Shown here: piece by piece, positions 45,180 to 57,239 of the stretch
Position numbering within the stretch: position 1 is the stretch's first letter
Layout: every line of letters begins with the position of its first letter
From: Acanthosepion lycidas
Lineage: Eukaryota; Mollusca; Cephalopoda; Sepiida; Sepiidae
Assembly: GCA_963932145.1 (NCBI GenBank)
Contig: OZ010577.1
Coordinates: forward strand, 21,070,789 to 21,134,788
Direction: 5' to 3'
DNA length: 64,000 nucleotides
Program-made: the position numbers and the translations under genes
Notes under the pieces: model-generated
Databases searched by the model: none
What the model was told of the DNA's origin: nothing
The model's input: only the letters and a program-made list of their open reading frames with translations

Positions 45180-45345
45180 TGCAACATCAATCACCTATGT
45201 TATGTCCCCTTGAATCCTGTCTTTTATTGTCCTCTCTCCTTACCAAAGTTTTCTCATTCTCTTTCACTCCCAGTAGCCCACTGCATGTTAATGGCATTAT
45301 CACTTTGCTTGGGAGTGAAATGATTAAAACAAATTCCTTCTTGAC
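45180..45345 (+). repeat. LINE-B 3' end
   Basis: Contains 'ttctcattctctttcactcc' and the clear terminus 'tttgcttgggagtgaaatga' followed by A-rich sequence. Immediately downstream of SINE-Y. Confidence 0.7.
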
Positions 45346-45639
45346 ATATGAAGAACTTTTCAGCACTCCCTATATATATATATATATATATATATAAACA
45401 TATATTGTTAAATATAACAGATGATGTTTATTATTTTTTATCATGAGCTGTTTTAAACTTCATACGTTTGCTTTAATTTTGGTTGAAAATAGAGACAAAA
45501 AATTGTCCAACATCTGAATATTTTTTTATTAAGTTGTTCCTTGATCTAAGCTTTTGGTTCACATGAGCCATCTTAAGAGTGGTTATATGGACTGAAGATG
45601 GCTTATATATATATATATATATATATATATGAATCTGCT

Positions 45640-45940
45640 GATTGTGTGATGGTTATCACCATGGAAAGTGTCATTGATGTGTTGAATTCAAATTCTGATC
45701 AATTTCATTCACTTTGCACTTATATAGATGGAAAGTGCATGAATTGATCCTGCTCTAGTTATGGATTAAATCATAAGGTAGACTGATCTCACTTGCATTG
45801 TATGGTAGGGGAAAAGAAATTCTAAATTCATACCTGATGAGGGCTGTTTGTAGACTTCATATAATACTGTGCACCATTTGTCTGTTTTCAGTTCTGAAAA
45901 GTAAGCCTTCACCACAATAATGAAATCATCTGTATGGGCA
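45640..45940 (+). repeat. SINE-X-like copy
   Basis: Head 'gtgtgatggttatcaccatg', B-box-like 'gaattcaaattctgatc', core-like 'tagttatggattaaatca' and 'gaaaagaaattctaaattca'. The tail is eroded. Confidence 0.55.
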
Positions 45941-45978
45941 GGCTAACATTAGACCAATATATATATATATGTATATAT

Positions 45979-46660
45979 ACAGAGTGAGGATGGGTAAATT
46001 GTTGCTATTTTGTTTCTGATTTTGTCAACTGCACTGTATAGTAGGGTCAACTGGGCACAGTCTGTGAGAAAAAAAGCACCATAATGCAATTCCCTCTGCC
46101 AGAAATTTGGAAACGGCATACTATACTGCTTGGCTTTCACACTGGAAGCTCCAATTTGAGCATTTCAGAGTGTTTGGGTGTTAATTTGAAGACAGTGCAG
46201 AGAATCTGGAGAGAATTGGAGGAGTCTAATGGTGATTACGAAGGTACAGCAACTTGAAAAACTTACTCTGATCATTCTGATAAGAAAAGAACTCCCAAAT
46301 TTGCTGGTGAGAGCCTCAGACTCAACATGGAGGCCTATATCAAGTGCCTTGAGGAGGCAGTGCTGCTATGGGTCAAGAGGGTGGCTGCTGGAAGACCCTA
46401 TGTCTAACAACAGGACTCTGCACCATGACATACAAGCAGGAGAATCCAACAATGGGTGTCAAACAATTTCTGTGACCACCTACCTCCCCAAACTACAACC
46501 CCCTTGATTATTATGTGTGGGGCGCAATTGAGCACCAAAGATGAGCTGAAGGCAAGGATTTTGGCAGCATTTACCAACTTAAACAAAGAGTGCCCAGAAG
46601 AATTGCAGGTGATACTGAAGTCATATGGAGGTCATGGTTGAAGCCAATGAGGATTTTATT
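45979..46660 (+). mobile_element. Tc1/mariner-superfamily transposase remnant
   Basis: Plus strand: ECLGVNLKTVQRIWRELEES (HTH, 46160-46230), SDHSDKKRTPKF, then after a deletion LNMEAYIKCLEEAVLLWVKR, a stop, QQDSAPCH (second catalytic Asp near 46420), NNFCDHLP, and SPNYNPLDYYVWG. The usual third catalytic Asp (SPD) is Asn here. TKDELKARILAAFTNLNKE follows. A left end may start at 45979 after a TA tract; I cannot find a matching right end. Non-functional. Confidence 0.8.
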
Positions 46661-46664
46661 GAGT

Positions 46665-47460
46665 AAATTTACTCTTTCATATTTCAAAATATTTTTATGT
46701 AATTTCAGTAAAAATTTCATGTTAAACCATCTCACATCCTCCCTCCATGAGAAAAAAGGAGTCTTGATCTCCACCTCTTTTCTAAGTCATGAGGAAAGCC
46801 TAGCCCCAGAGTTTCTAATTCTGTGGCACATGGAAACATGGCATTAGTGAATATCGATGCCAGCATGACAGTGGTTGTAAAGCATGGGCAATTTTTGCTC
46901 TTGGCCCATATGTACAGATATGGGCACCCCAAGTAAAAAAAGTGGAGGTGATTAAATACTAATGAGTGTTAATCTCTTTCTTTTAACTGAAGGGAATTCT
47001 AGCCCTTGAGATTATAACCCAGTCACAATACCTCCTTCATTACACAAAAGAGGAAGGGTCAGTGGATATTTACACCACCAGCGTTTATGGAGACTGGGCA
47101 GTGTTTACACTTGCCCTATATAGATAGACATATGAGTATCCCATATAAGATCAACTATGTGTCATATTCTGCTGGCAAGTAAGTAAATATTGAAAGGAGT
47201 GTTGATGGTATACAAAAATTACAATTTGTGAATAAAAAATTATTTATAAAATCATATGTAAGTATTTATTTTGAATTATTAATGTAAATTAAGTTAATCT
47301 CCTTATAAATACAAAGAATTAGAGATCTGTCATATGGAAACATAAGCCTAACAAATGCACAAACACTTACATACTTGCAGATCAATTTACTTATATGAGG
47401 AAATTGACATGTGTCTCTGTGTGTGCATATATATATATATATATATGTATGTATTTATAT
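46665..47460. other. Unassigned DNA
   Basis: No recognisable motif. A short (TA)n tract lies near 47430. Confidence 0.5.
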
Positions 47461-47464
47461 GGAA

Positions 47465-47600
47465 GAAATATAGTTTAATGGTATGCTATATTTATGGGTA
47501 AAAGAGCTCAATAACAGCAATAGAGCATATATAAAGATACAATTGTACAGAAAGGTCAACACCAAGCAGTGACTGTTTCATGCCTTCTTTAAGTTTTTAT
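47465..47600 (+). repeat. Repeat K copy
   Basis: 'tatagtttaatggtatgcta', 'gggtaaaagagctcaataac' and 'aggtcaacaccaagcagtga'. A TA tract lies just upstream. Confidence 0.7.
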
Positions 47601-47733
47601 TATATTTTTCTTGTACAAGAGATTTCTTATTTGGATAGGTGTAAGATTGTGTATGAATGGTCTTTTCAGCTAATCTATTAACCATTATCAAGGATGATTC
47701 TTTTGTTTAACTTGATATGTAGATTGTGATGCC

Positions 47734-47736
<3 letters not shown>

Positions 47737-47779
<43 letters not shown>
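47737..47779. repeat. (TA)n microsatellite
   Basis: About 21 TA units; marks the 3' side of the Penelope-like remnant. Confidence 0.97.
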
Positions 47780-47782
<3 letters not shown>

Positions 47783-47784
47783 TC

Positions 47785-48286
47785 GTGGTACAAAATTTTA
47801 TCACTGCCATGAATAGACAAAAATTAGTTTTATTATTACCCTCATGATAATAAAAAGTAAAAATGAAAAACGGGCTAGCTAACCGGTTTCGTACCTCACT
47901 CAACAGAGCTAAATCGAGGTAAATAGAGTAAATTATATAATTAAAAAAAAGAACAATGGACAAAGTTTATTATTGGGGGGGAAAAAAAAACATTAAAATA
48001 GTAATTAGTTGGAAGCCTAATATAAAGTCCTTCTGTTTACAAAGAGAAGGCTTTAAATATAGAATATAGATGGCCTCCGACACTTTTAGGTGGTAATTTG
48101 AGTGGGACTTGCTAAGGATGGTAAAAGCATTCGCACTAAAACTAACAGCACAATTATGACTATTTATAAGGTGTTCTGCGATGAAAGACCCATATGCATT
48201 GGTCAGAATGTCCGAGGGAGTGTACTTCCGGTTTCGGATTTTTGCTGGAATGTGTTGTTTTATTCTAGCATCTAGCTTTTGCATTG

Positions 48287-48287
<1 letters not shown>
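47785..48287 (-). pseudogene. Penelope-like element 3' end (C-terminal endonuclease region)
   Basis: The minus strand from 48287 reads MQKLDARIKQHIPAKIRNRK, then GSFIAEHLINSHNC, FTILSKSHSNYHLKVSEA and LYLKPSLCKQKD. This spacing (HL, C, F-x-I, E-A, P-x-L) resembles the C-terminal half of the GIY-YIG endonuclease of Penelope-like retroelements. The GIY-YIG motif itself and the RT would lie upstream, where a (TA)n tract (48287-48335) replaces them. The 3' non-coding part has 'gaaaccggttagctagcccg' on the minus strand. Family call moderately sure. Confidence 0.55.

Positions 48288-48335
<48 letters not shown>
48287..48335. repeat. (TA)n microsatellite
   Basis: Abuts the Penelope-like coding remnant. 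Confidence 0.97.
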
Positions 48336-48341
<6 letters not shown>

Positions 48342-48534
48342 CACAAACATTTCAAAATTTTTGCACATATTTCATATATCAAGCTATGTCCAACTTATGC
48401 TTGAAGATCACTTGAGGCAGGAAACTGATAGTGACCATTCAAAGTTGATTCCTGTCCAAACTGTTTATATCTACAAATTCTCTATCTCTTATAGGAAGCT
48501 CTCTTCATTCATAAATGTTGAAATATTTTAAACA

Positions 48535-48537
<3 letters not shown>

Positions 48538-48598
<61 letters not shown>
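48538..48598. repeat. (TA)n microsatellite
   Basis: About 30 uninterrupted TA units. Confidence 0.97.
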
Positions 48599-48599
<1 letters not shown>

Positions 48600-48602
<3 letters not shown>

Positions 48603-49095
48603 TTAAGTAAATTGCAGGTTCTTTTACCAGGTGGAAAAGCTTTTTGTGCAGGTAGGTTTTTGTCATAAAGCGCTCAATATCAAAAGTTAGGATAGAACAA
48701 GGGTTGACAACCTGTGACACATCAAGCAGTTTCCAATGTCACGCAACCACAAATGACATCACAAAGTCTGAACCAATAAGTACGACAATGCAAAGAAAAT
48801 ATTTAGCTGTTTCAATTTTTATATATACTAAACTATATATACTATATTACAGTATAAAAATATATTGTAGAACAGGTATATTAACCTTGACCTGTATAAA
48901 AATATCTATGCTGTTGGCACACTGAATGATTTTAAAACCCTAAGTCAGCACATCGTTAGCAAAAGGTTGCCAAAGATTGATAAAGGTTAATAGAACTAAT
49001 TTGGAGGTGTTTATCACTTAGCTGAGTGGTGTTGGTTCAGTCATACCTACTACATAGTTTTGTGAGCAGATCAAGATAACATGTCCACTCTTCAG
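48600..49095. other. Unassigned DNA with a suggestive minus-strand peptide
   Basis: The minus strand near 48605-48720 codes ILTFDIERFMTKTYLHKKLF, open into the TA tract. It looks like protein-derived sequence, but I cannot name the family. Confidence 0.35.
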
Positions 49096-49099
49096 GGCT

Positions 49100-49133
<34 letters not shown>

Positions 49134-49135
49134 AA

Positions 49136-49925
49136 CTGGGTTGGAGAAAAACTCATGGTGTTTTTCAAAGACAATATTTAGATATTTGCTTATAGACTTA
49201 TTCAGTTATGTATATGCCATTTTATTCCATGACATTTTACCATCTCTGAAGCAGCTTCATAATTCTGTCCTCCCAGAACTTAGAATCTTTCTGGATAATG
49301 AACTGGTCTGAATGGTTTTGACAGTCTTTCAAAGAATTAAATTTCTTCCGATGGAGATAAGGATAAAAAATAATTGGTAATCTGATGATGAAATGGCAGG
49401 TGTGTATCACAAATGTAGTTAGACATCACAGTTAGGTATGCAAAAAAGTGTGAGCTCTGCATTGTCCTGCTTAGCCAATTCTGAATGCTTTTCATTAGTT
49501 GCTGCCTTTAATTGGTCCAACATGTTTAAATTCAATATTTGATTTGGTGGAAGGAGTTTGTAATACAAAATGCCCTTCCAATCCTACCAGATAGATAGTG
49601 TCACCTTCTTCAGATGCAGACCAGCTTCTTGAATGGTTAATGACGGCTCATTTTAAGAAATTTTTCACTTCAGATTGTTGTAGACAATCTATTTTTCATT
49701 GCCCATGATTGTTCTTTTCGACAATGGGTTGTTTTTGCTATGTTTGAGCAGAGAATTGCAGATGGAAATTATTTTTTTTCTTTTAATTTCCCATTGTCAT
49801 GTGACTGGGAATATTTTCAATCAACATTTCAATTTGGTCATCATCAATAATTACAAGCTTTCCAGAAGTTTCTGTTTACTAGATCAGATTTTCCACTTTG
49901 GAACCACTTAAAAATTGGTACTGTT
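49136..49925 (-). mobile_element. Degenerate mariner element
   Basis: The plus-strand edge 'ctgggttggagaaaaactca' resembles a mariner terminal repeat, next to a TA/CA tract. The minus strand carries pieces in transposase order across several frames: KVTLSIWWDWKG, YYKLLPPNQ, LDQLKAATNEKHSELAKQDN (second catalytic Asp in QDN), then YEAASEMVKCHG near the C-terminus. Many stops. The N-terminal end is not clearly bounded. Confidence 0.65.
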
Positions 49926-49929
49926 AGTC

Positions 49930-50560
49930 ATGGCAACATCTCTATAAAAGCAATGTGTCTTTTTTACTGTTTATACAGCATTTTCTTCTTTGCAGAAATA
50001 AGGTATCTAATTTTTCTCTATTTTCACTTTTAACATAAAAAATACTTAAAATTTACAATCCACACACAAATCATAAAGAAAGACATGTTAACTTTTCCAA
50101 ATATGTATATATGTCATAAATTTCAATTGTGAAGAGGAATCATGTGTTCAAATTCTACCCACTGAAAAACACTACAAAAAACTTTTGTTCCTACCCAATA
50201 TATATATAAAGTATATTTAAGCAGCAAAAAATTAATTTAAACAAGTTTTATTAGATTTAACCAACAAGGTCTGTTTAATATTTTATTGTTTTTTCCAATT
50301 GTCAAGTAAATTGTTGTACATATATGTATTCAATACCCTTGCTTTTCTCCTCCACTTATATTACACACCACATTGTGCTATTATTTATTTTTAAATAATA
50401 AAGCGTGAGCAAATTATTTAGCTCAGATCACCTGAAGATACCAAAAGGTTGAAACCAAGGTAGCATGATTGGCACATCCCCCAAATTTTTTAATTCAAAA
50501 GCTTTGCACATTAAATTTTCATTTTATTTTCTTTATACATCTATTGAGCACTTTTTAATG
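49930..50560. other. Unassigned DNA
   Basis: A phrase 'ccaaaaggttgaaaccaagg' near 50440 is reminiscent of Penelope-like 3' sequence but too short to call. Confidence 0.4.
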
Positions 50561-50564
50561 CTAC

Positions 50565-50995
50565 TGTTTCCTGGTCAAGTTCAAATTTGATCAATAACTT
50601 TTATATAAGTATAGCTGGCCAGTTGTATTCGATGATATCCGTCTACAAGGTTGGCTAGCGAATCCCTATTGTAGACGCTTGCTCAGGCACATTTGGGTTT
50701 ATTCAACATCCACAAAGCCAACCTCTGGTTTATACTGCAATTATGCTGAGCAGACCTTAGTTAGAATTTCTGGGAAAGAGCATGTTATCTAGCATGACCA
50801 ACAATTTGAACAAGGCCAGCACACTTAAGCCCTCAGCCATGATGAATTGTGACTTTGTGCTAACACAGCTATCGACAGCCCCCATGGGTTCTGTCAACCC
50901 CTCCATTCCGATAACATCAGGAAGTGTCCTGCCTTACAAATCTACCATAGTGATAATGTGAATGTTTTAACCACTCAGCCACATGCCCATATATT
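50565..50995 (-). repeat. Long tRNA-headed SINE-like repeat
   Basis: Minus strand starts 'tatgggcatgtggctgagtg' and 'gttaaaacattc' (A box like tRNA-Leu/Ser). The body contains a short hairpin with 8-bp arms at about 50640-50676 ('gtctacaa' and 'ttgtagac'). G/C content is above its surroundings. Confidence 0.5.
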
Positions 50996-50997
50996 GG

Positions 50998-51043
<46 letters not shown>

Positions 51044-51059
51044 TATGCACACACATGAT

Positions 51060-51180
51060 AAAAATATAGTTTTAAGATATGCTATATTTAGGGGTAAAAG
51101 TGCTCAATATCAGGGATAGAGTGTATGTATATATAAAAGTGTGACAGTCTGTTTCATGCTTCAACTCAGTCTTAAGCCAT
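51060..51180 (+). repeat. Repeat K copy between TA tracts
   Basis: 'aaatatagttttaagatatg', 'ggtaaaagtgctcaatatca' and 'agtctgtttcatgcttcaac'. (TA)n(CA)n lies upstream (51002-51045) and (TA)n(CA)n downstream (51181-51200). Confidence 0.75.
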
Positions 51181-51314
51181 ATATATATATATATACACAC
51201 AGAAATATTAAAGTCATTGTTATAAAGTGTTTTGTCAATTAGGACTTCATCACAAGAAAATTACGTTTATGCTGATGTGATTATACATGCAGAGAAGTAC
51301 AGTGTCATGGACCA

Positions 51315-51645
51315 ATAGCCTAGTGAATTAATATATTGGCTTATGAATTTTGTGACATAATAATTGTGAGTTCTGGGCTGGACAGAGTGTACTTAAACTC
51401 AGTGGAAACATGGCAAGTAATAACTGAACAGTACTAAAGTAAGAACTAGATGAGATATCCCAAGACATGGGCAGTGGGATGAGATTTACCTCATTAGATT
51501 AAATAAAGGGTTATTTGGAATTCCCTGTAGGCTACCCAGATCAACATACACCTGAAAAAAGCTGGAAAGTAAAACAGCCAAAACATTGTAATAACAACAA
51601 CAAACATGAGGACAATAGTAAACAGTGTAAATAATGTCAATATTT
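51315..51645 (+). repeat. SINE-W copy, uninterrupted
   Basis: Head 'aatagcctagtgaattaata', body 'ctgaacagtactaaag', 'gatgagatatcccaagacat', 'taaataaagggttatttgga', tail 'aaaacattgtaataacaaca' and 'aacagtgtaaataatgtcaa'. It is the reference for the split copy at 19.7 kb. Confidence 0.75.
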
Positions 51646-51649
51646 TTGT

Positions 51650-52270
51650 CTAAGACTTTGAAATGAATTATTGCTAGAATTTAAGAGATTATTTTCATTT
51701 GCTTTGTGTTTTTGTTATTCAAAATATACTGTCCTTTATTATTATTTTATTTAGATCTGGACATGCAACAGATTTAGTAACAGACAAAAATTCCTCTTAA
51801 AGAGAGTAGAAGAGTGTACCAACTAAAATGTCTAAAAAAAATAAAATAAAACCTCAAAGACGATGTGCAGAGTTAAATAAAATTTAGTTGAATATTAAAC
51901 TTAACTATTTTCATTTTGCATCTACATGAAATATTTAGAATTTGCACATATTTAAATTGCAATGTATATATAAATATATGTAAAAATATAGAAAGGTTTC
52001 CTATTTTTTGTTTTTTTTCTTCTTTTTAATCTCTATGTACTGTGCATACTTACCTATGAGTATGATTATTTATAAAAATGATACATGCAGACAAATGCAC
52101 TGAGAGGTGGGGAGAGGAGAGAGAGAGAGAGAGAAAGAGAAGCAGTTCTAAATATAATCAATACAAATTTATATTTCCTTTCTTGGCATTTATGCAAATA
52201 ATTGTAGTAGTGCCAATGTTTGTCATAAATTCTCAAAATGCTTGCTTTACTCACTCATTCTTTCAAGAAA
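51650..52270. other. Unassigned AT-rich DNA
   Basis: No recognisable motif; a short (GA)n tract lies near 52110-52140. Confidence 0.5.
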
Positions 52271-52274
52271 TCTT

Positions 52275-52275
<1 letters not shown>

Positions 52276-52353
<78 letters not shown>

Positions 52354-52497
52354 AGGAGTAGATATATTTATAAATTCTTTCAAAAATAATGAAAATCACA
52401 TTTAATTCAGATGAATACAGAATGAATATTAGGCTATGATAATAAAAGATCAAAAATCTAATAACTAAGTATTGAGCTGTAGACTTATTGATGCAAC

Positions 52498-52529
<32 letters not shown>

Positions 52530-52570
52530 GGTGGGTGTGTTATGCTATATACTTTATGACTGTGTGTGTG

Positions 52571-52617
<47 letters not shown>

Positions 52618-52933
52618 GACTGTGTATGTGTTTGTGTGTGTGTGTTATGTTATATATTTTATGAGTAATAAAAATTAGTTTTCTAATGCTTCATTAATAA
52701 TTATATTGTCTTGGCCAAAAATTGGTCTACTAAGTAGAAAATTTACTTAATAAAAGAAACTCTTAGGCCAACCCAATATATAGCTTGATGCTATGTAAAA
52801 ATACATTATACCTAAAGAACTATATATATATATATATATATATATATGAATAAAGGCAAAAGAAAAAAATTGCATTAATAAAGTACATCAGAAGATGAAC
52901 TGCATTGGGTAAGACAAGTTTTCATATTGTCTT

Positions 52934-52972
<39 letters not shown>
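52276..52972. repeat. Cluster of (TA)n and (TG)n microsatellites
   Basis: Tracts at 52276-52351, 52498-52612 (TA, GT, TA), 52820-52847 and 52932-52972 (TA then GT). Long Tyr/Ile frames here are read-through of TA repeats, not genes. Confidence 0.95.
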
Positions 52973-52974
52973 TT

Positions 52975-53734
52975 GTGTATAGATGGATCAATGAGTCAGT
53001 ATCCTGATATTTGTGAAAAATAAATAAATCATTCAGCTATAGACTGATGAACATACCTTCACCACTATCTATGCATACAAGAAAGATTGTATTTCACAAA
53101 AAAAAATAAAACTCCACCAGGGTATGAATAGTCGATGACATTTTTAAGGCCAAAAGTTTTTCTACTTATTAGTAATAATAAATTAAATAAGTGAACATTT
53201 CATTTCATTCATATATATTTGTGCACCTAAATGTTAATTATGTATATATAATTTATGCTATATTTTTTATTTTAACGCTATGTCTGTTCATAACTCTCCA
53301 CATGTTCCTTTTCTTTGATCTGGTAACTACCATGCCATTTTTGGAAAGACAGAAGAATGCTTTCCCATTGCCTTCTCCTTGGCTTGGAATTCACTTTTCC
53401 TTCTCTTAGATGAGTTGTCACTTACTAAGGTAGAAATATTTTTTGAGTTTAGCTATCAAACTCTTTAGCACAAAGTTATGGTTGTGGGTCATCTGGTTGG
53501 GATCAAATTTATTACTTTAATGCAAGACAAACTTGTTTATCATTGTACTATTATAGTTACATATAAGTAATATAGACAGATTTTATCCCTAATTTTATTT
53601 TATTTAGATTTTATTCTCTAAGATTTCTCTAATATTCAAGTCAGCTGATGAAAATAAGTAAATATACTGTTTAATAAATAAACAAAGCATCCACTCAAAT
53701 ACGGGTATCCACTAAACATAATGTTTACGTGATA

Positions 53735-53735
<1 letters not shown>
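52975..53735. other. Unassigned DNA
   Basis: No recognisable motif. Confidence 0.5.
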
Positions 53736-53772
<37 letters not shown>

Positions 53773-53837
53773 GTGAAAAAGAAGAATAGCTTTTTTAAGC
53801 AGTGATTTTTGCTTTTTATCATTTCTATCTTGATCTC

Positions 53838-53925
53838 TGCCGAAGCTTTAATAAAGTGAAACATGTTAGATTAAGATTTGTTTTCCGACTTGTTCTTTAT
53901 CCTATCATTTTGTCAGATTCCTATC
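53838..53925 (+). repeat. Single copy of the 14.6-kb hairpin repeat
   Basis: 'gaagctttaataaagtgaaa', 'catgttagattaagat' and 'tatcattttgtcagattc' match 14601-14670. A (TA)n tract precedes it (53738-53768). Confidence 0.75.
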
Positions 53926-53933
53926 CATATTTG

Positions 53934-54018
53934 ATATATATATATATATAATAATATATATTCTTTGTATTTTCAACTTGTTCATATATATGAAATAAAG
54001 GATCTCTACATGTCTTTT

Positions 54019-54055
<37 letters not shown>

Positions 54056-54164
54056 ACTTGTAAGAATGTATATATATATAACTCAACATAACCAAATAGA
54101 AAGCACATTTATTTGTTTACTTAAATTAAGTGGAATCCACTGTCCTCAAAAAAGGTATATGTGC

Positions 54165-54229
<65 letters not shown>

Positions 54230-54290
54230 TATATGTAGGTTAACTCTAAGAAAATTTTCATATATATATATAGAGAGAGAGAAAGAGAGA
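53934..54290. repeat. (TA)n cluster with CA and GA ends
   Basis: TA tracts at about 53934-53950, 54023-54051 and 54166-54217, followed by short CA and GA runs. Confidence 0.95.
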
Positions 54291-54299
54291 GACAACTAA

Positions 54300-55336
54300 T
54301 TTGTTTCCTACCATTAATAGAATATATAGCAGAAATTCAATGATACCATTTCATTCTTTTCAATGCAGTCTCATTATGTACAAAACTCTCTAGCATTTTT
54401 TATTTAAAAATAAATCTATTTTCAATAATGTATTCAATATTATTTTTAACAAGTGCTGTGAACTTTTGCTTTGTCTATATTTTTTTTCTTTAAAATAATT
54501 CTCTAGAAAAATCTGATTTTATTTATTTGTTAATTATTATAATCAATTCACTTATGTAAAAAGTAATTTGAAAATTACTTTTTATATACACTGGATTGAA
54601 TATAAACCTCACAACAAAAAAACAAAAAAAATGTGGTGGTGAGGGTGGCAACAAGCTTATTACATATTGCAGTAAATGAGTTAATATACTTGTAATATAG
54701 TGGACTGGATCAATATTCATTCAATTATCCATTATGTCAACACTGAGAATAGATGTGAGGTGGGTGGTATAGATTGGTTCTGGCAGTTTAAACCAAGATG
54801 GCGGGTAAAAATATTGAAAGATTTTCCTCTATTTAATAAGAAGCATGTCATATCTGATTCACAAAGAGATCAACAGCCCAGCTTGATATAGTTAATAACA
54901 TAGAGGAAAATATGAATTATAAACAAAATACAGCCTCACTTTTATTTTGCTAATTTTGAACACTTTATTTTTTTGTTCATTTATTTACCAATTCAGACCT
55001 TCTATATTGGAATAAATAACAAAATCATAGGAAAGAATATTGTTTTTAAATGAATGAATAATAATAGACATTGCTACTGAGATTATATGATTCTGTATGA
55101 GACAGCAAATGAACAAACAGCATATTACTTGAGAAAAAGAGTTGTGTAGTTGCTGGTTGATTATATAATGTGAAGGTGTATCAAATTTCTGTGAAATGTT
55201 GCTGGGGAAACCTTAAACTGAAACAGCAGACAATTGTGTAGCAAATGTTTCCCATCATGCACTACACTTAAGTTAGACTCATTATTTAAAAAAGTATTTT
55301 TATCCTCTATTTTTTAATTATACAAAAAATAAATAT

Positions 55337-55384
<48 letters not shown>

Positions 55385-56135
55385 CCCTTTATTCCATTAT
55401 AATTTGATATCACTGTGATGTGTAGTCCAGATCAGTGACTAAAAACTATTTTGTATTCAATTCCATTTCTAAACATGATTTGAGATAATTTTTAGTGGAA
55501 CTGCCTGGAATAAAACAGTATGTCTGAAAGATGAGGGAATTTATAACCCCTTGTAAACATTAATAAAATATGGTACAAACAATATTGGACATAGTGCAAA
55601 TAAAAAACCATAAGATGATTTTAAAAAAATAGAGAAAAATACCTCTTTCTGAATTTGCATAATTTTTAAACAGATTATGAGTTTCTCCTTTTTATCATTC
55701 ATTTATATTTCTTTAACAACAAACTGATGAAATTTAATCTGACGGTTATTACATATTTAAAAAAAAAAATTCTTTTGCATTAAGAAAAATGTTATATCAC
55801 TAAACATCTTAATACTGAATATGGGCAAGTTTTCAGTTGTACCAGAAATAATATTAAGCTTTTAAGTGAAATATTAAACTTAATAAAAATTTCAAATTTT
55901 TTTTCCCCACCCATGTAACTTGATATTGAATTTTAAGAAAGCACACACACACACACAAAAACATATGAAATCCTACTTAAAAGTTTTAGGAACTTGAAGC
56001 ATAAAAAAAAAAAGATAAAAGTTAACAGAAAATGAAATTGTTTCCTGTTAGAGTAACTCGGGGGGTGGGGAGTTATGTGAAATTACTAGTTACATTCTAC
56101 AAAGGTGAGATAATTTGTAAGATTGATTATATTAA
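54300..56135. other. Unassigned AT-rich DNA
   Basis: Holds a (TA)n tract at 55338-55382. Short frames show no known domain. Confidence 0.5.
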
Positions 56136-56139
56136 TCTG

Positions 56140-56535
56140 TTCAAACTTCCGATCTCAAATCACTGGGTACAACATCATGCATATACGTGAAGCCTGAGGG
56201 TCCTGGCAAGGATCATCCTTCAATGAGATTAGCAGACTGGCGCTACAGATTCACATACAAAGAACAGCAACAAATAGCATAAACTACATCATTTAAGGAA
56301 ATAAAAACTAAAACAGATAGCACATGTAATCAAGGAGAAAAAATAGTGACATGATCAAAATATTAATGTTCCACACTACTTCAAATAAAAAGATAAGGAA
56401 GTAAAATGTAATAACAGTCAATGGACTTGAGAAATTTTTTTTTTAAATTGTTTAAAGAGAAAGATTTTATAAAATTTCTAGGAAAAGCAGTAATTACTGC
56501 CAAATGTTTCCTCATAAGGAAATAGCTAATATTAC
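56140..56535 (+). repeat. LINE-E 3' region
   Basis: 'ggcaaggatcatccttcaat', 'tagcagactggcgctacaga' and 'cacactacttcaaataaaaa' match 7600-7780 in order. Coding frame broken; a TA tract follows at 56538. Confidence 0.65.
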
Positions 56536-56578
<43 letters not shown>

Positions 56579-56702
56579 AAATTCAGTATACATGAACATA
56601 AAATTGTGTCTCTTTAAACCTATTTATGCATTCTGTGGCATAAAATCACTATATATTATATGTATACAGATATATATCTTATATATATATATATATATAT
56701 AT

Positions 56703-57149
56703 ACCCACCTGCCTTAATGCAAAGCTCTTCTGACTGACACCAAAATTGAGTTTTGATCCAGGCTTGAAGCATTTGGATGTCTAGTCGCACTGAAGAGCTG
56801 TGATACAGTGAAACAGTACCGTCTGCAAATGACATAATTTAGCTCTTGAAAATATATTTCAATTGAGCACTGTTGAGTGATAGGCTAATTTTATAAACAA
56901 CAGCCACCTGCATTAATACAAATCATTTCAGTAAAAATGAATTGGAGCACTCCAGCTGATTGGCATTTGTTTACATTCATAAAAAAATACCCTAGATTTA
57001 GCCGTTTCTCTCTGTTGAATGAAGATAGCTCAGTGACAGAAACTCTGACTGATACCAAAATCGGTTGGCCTTCAGTCCAGGCTTGAGGCATTCAGAAGTC
57101 TAGTCACATTGAGAAGCTGTGATACAGCAAAACAGTAGTGTCTGTGAAT

Positions 57150-57155
<6 letters not shown>
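56703..57155 (+). repeat. Duplicated ~120-bp unit between TA tracts
   Basis: Blocks at about 56730-56845 and 57040-57155 share 'ccaggcttga', 'gtctagtc', 'agctgtgatacag' and 'aatgacat'. 'gccacctgcattaata' at 56902 also echoes 'cccacctgccttaatg' at 56704. (TA)n bounds the whole block on both sides. Unclassified. Confidence 0.7.
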
Positions 57156-57189
<34 letters not shown>

Positions 57190-57239
57190 AAAGAGGTTAC
57201 AGTGGTTCCAACGAGAGAAAAGTGTGTATATTAAAAAAA

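Noticed and set aside
48690..48980. hAT-like non-autonomous element
   Set aside because: 'gggttgacaacctgtgac' resembles a hAT-type end, but I could not find a matching inverted end or an 8-bp target duplication.
52247..52615. 122-codon frame rich in Tyr-Ile
   Set aside because: Read-through of (TA)n and (TG)n repeats; no non-repeat domain. Same applies to similar frames at 41.1, 48.0-48.5, 52.1 and 54.1 kb.
54700..54891. 63-codon frame with several Trp residues
   Set aside because: Looks less random than neighbours, but I recognise no family and see no splice or repeat context.
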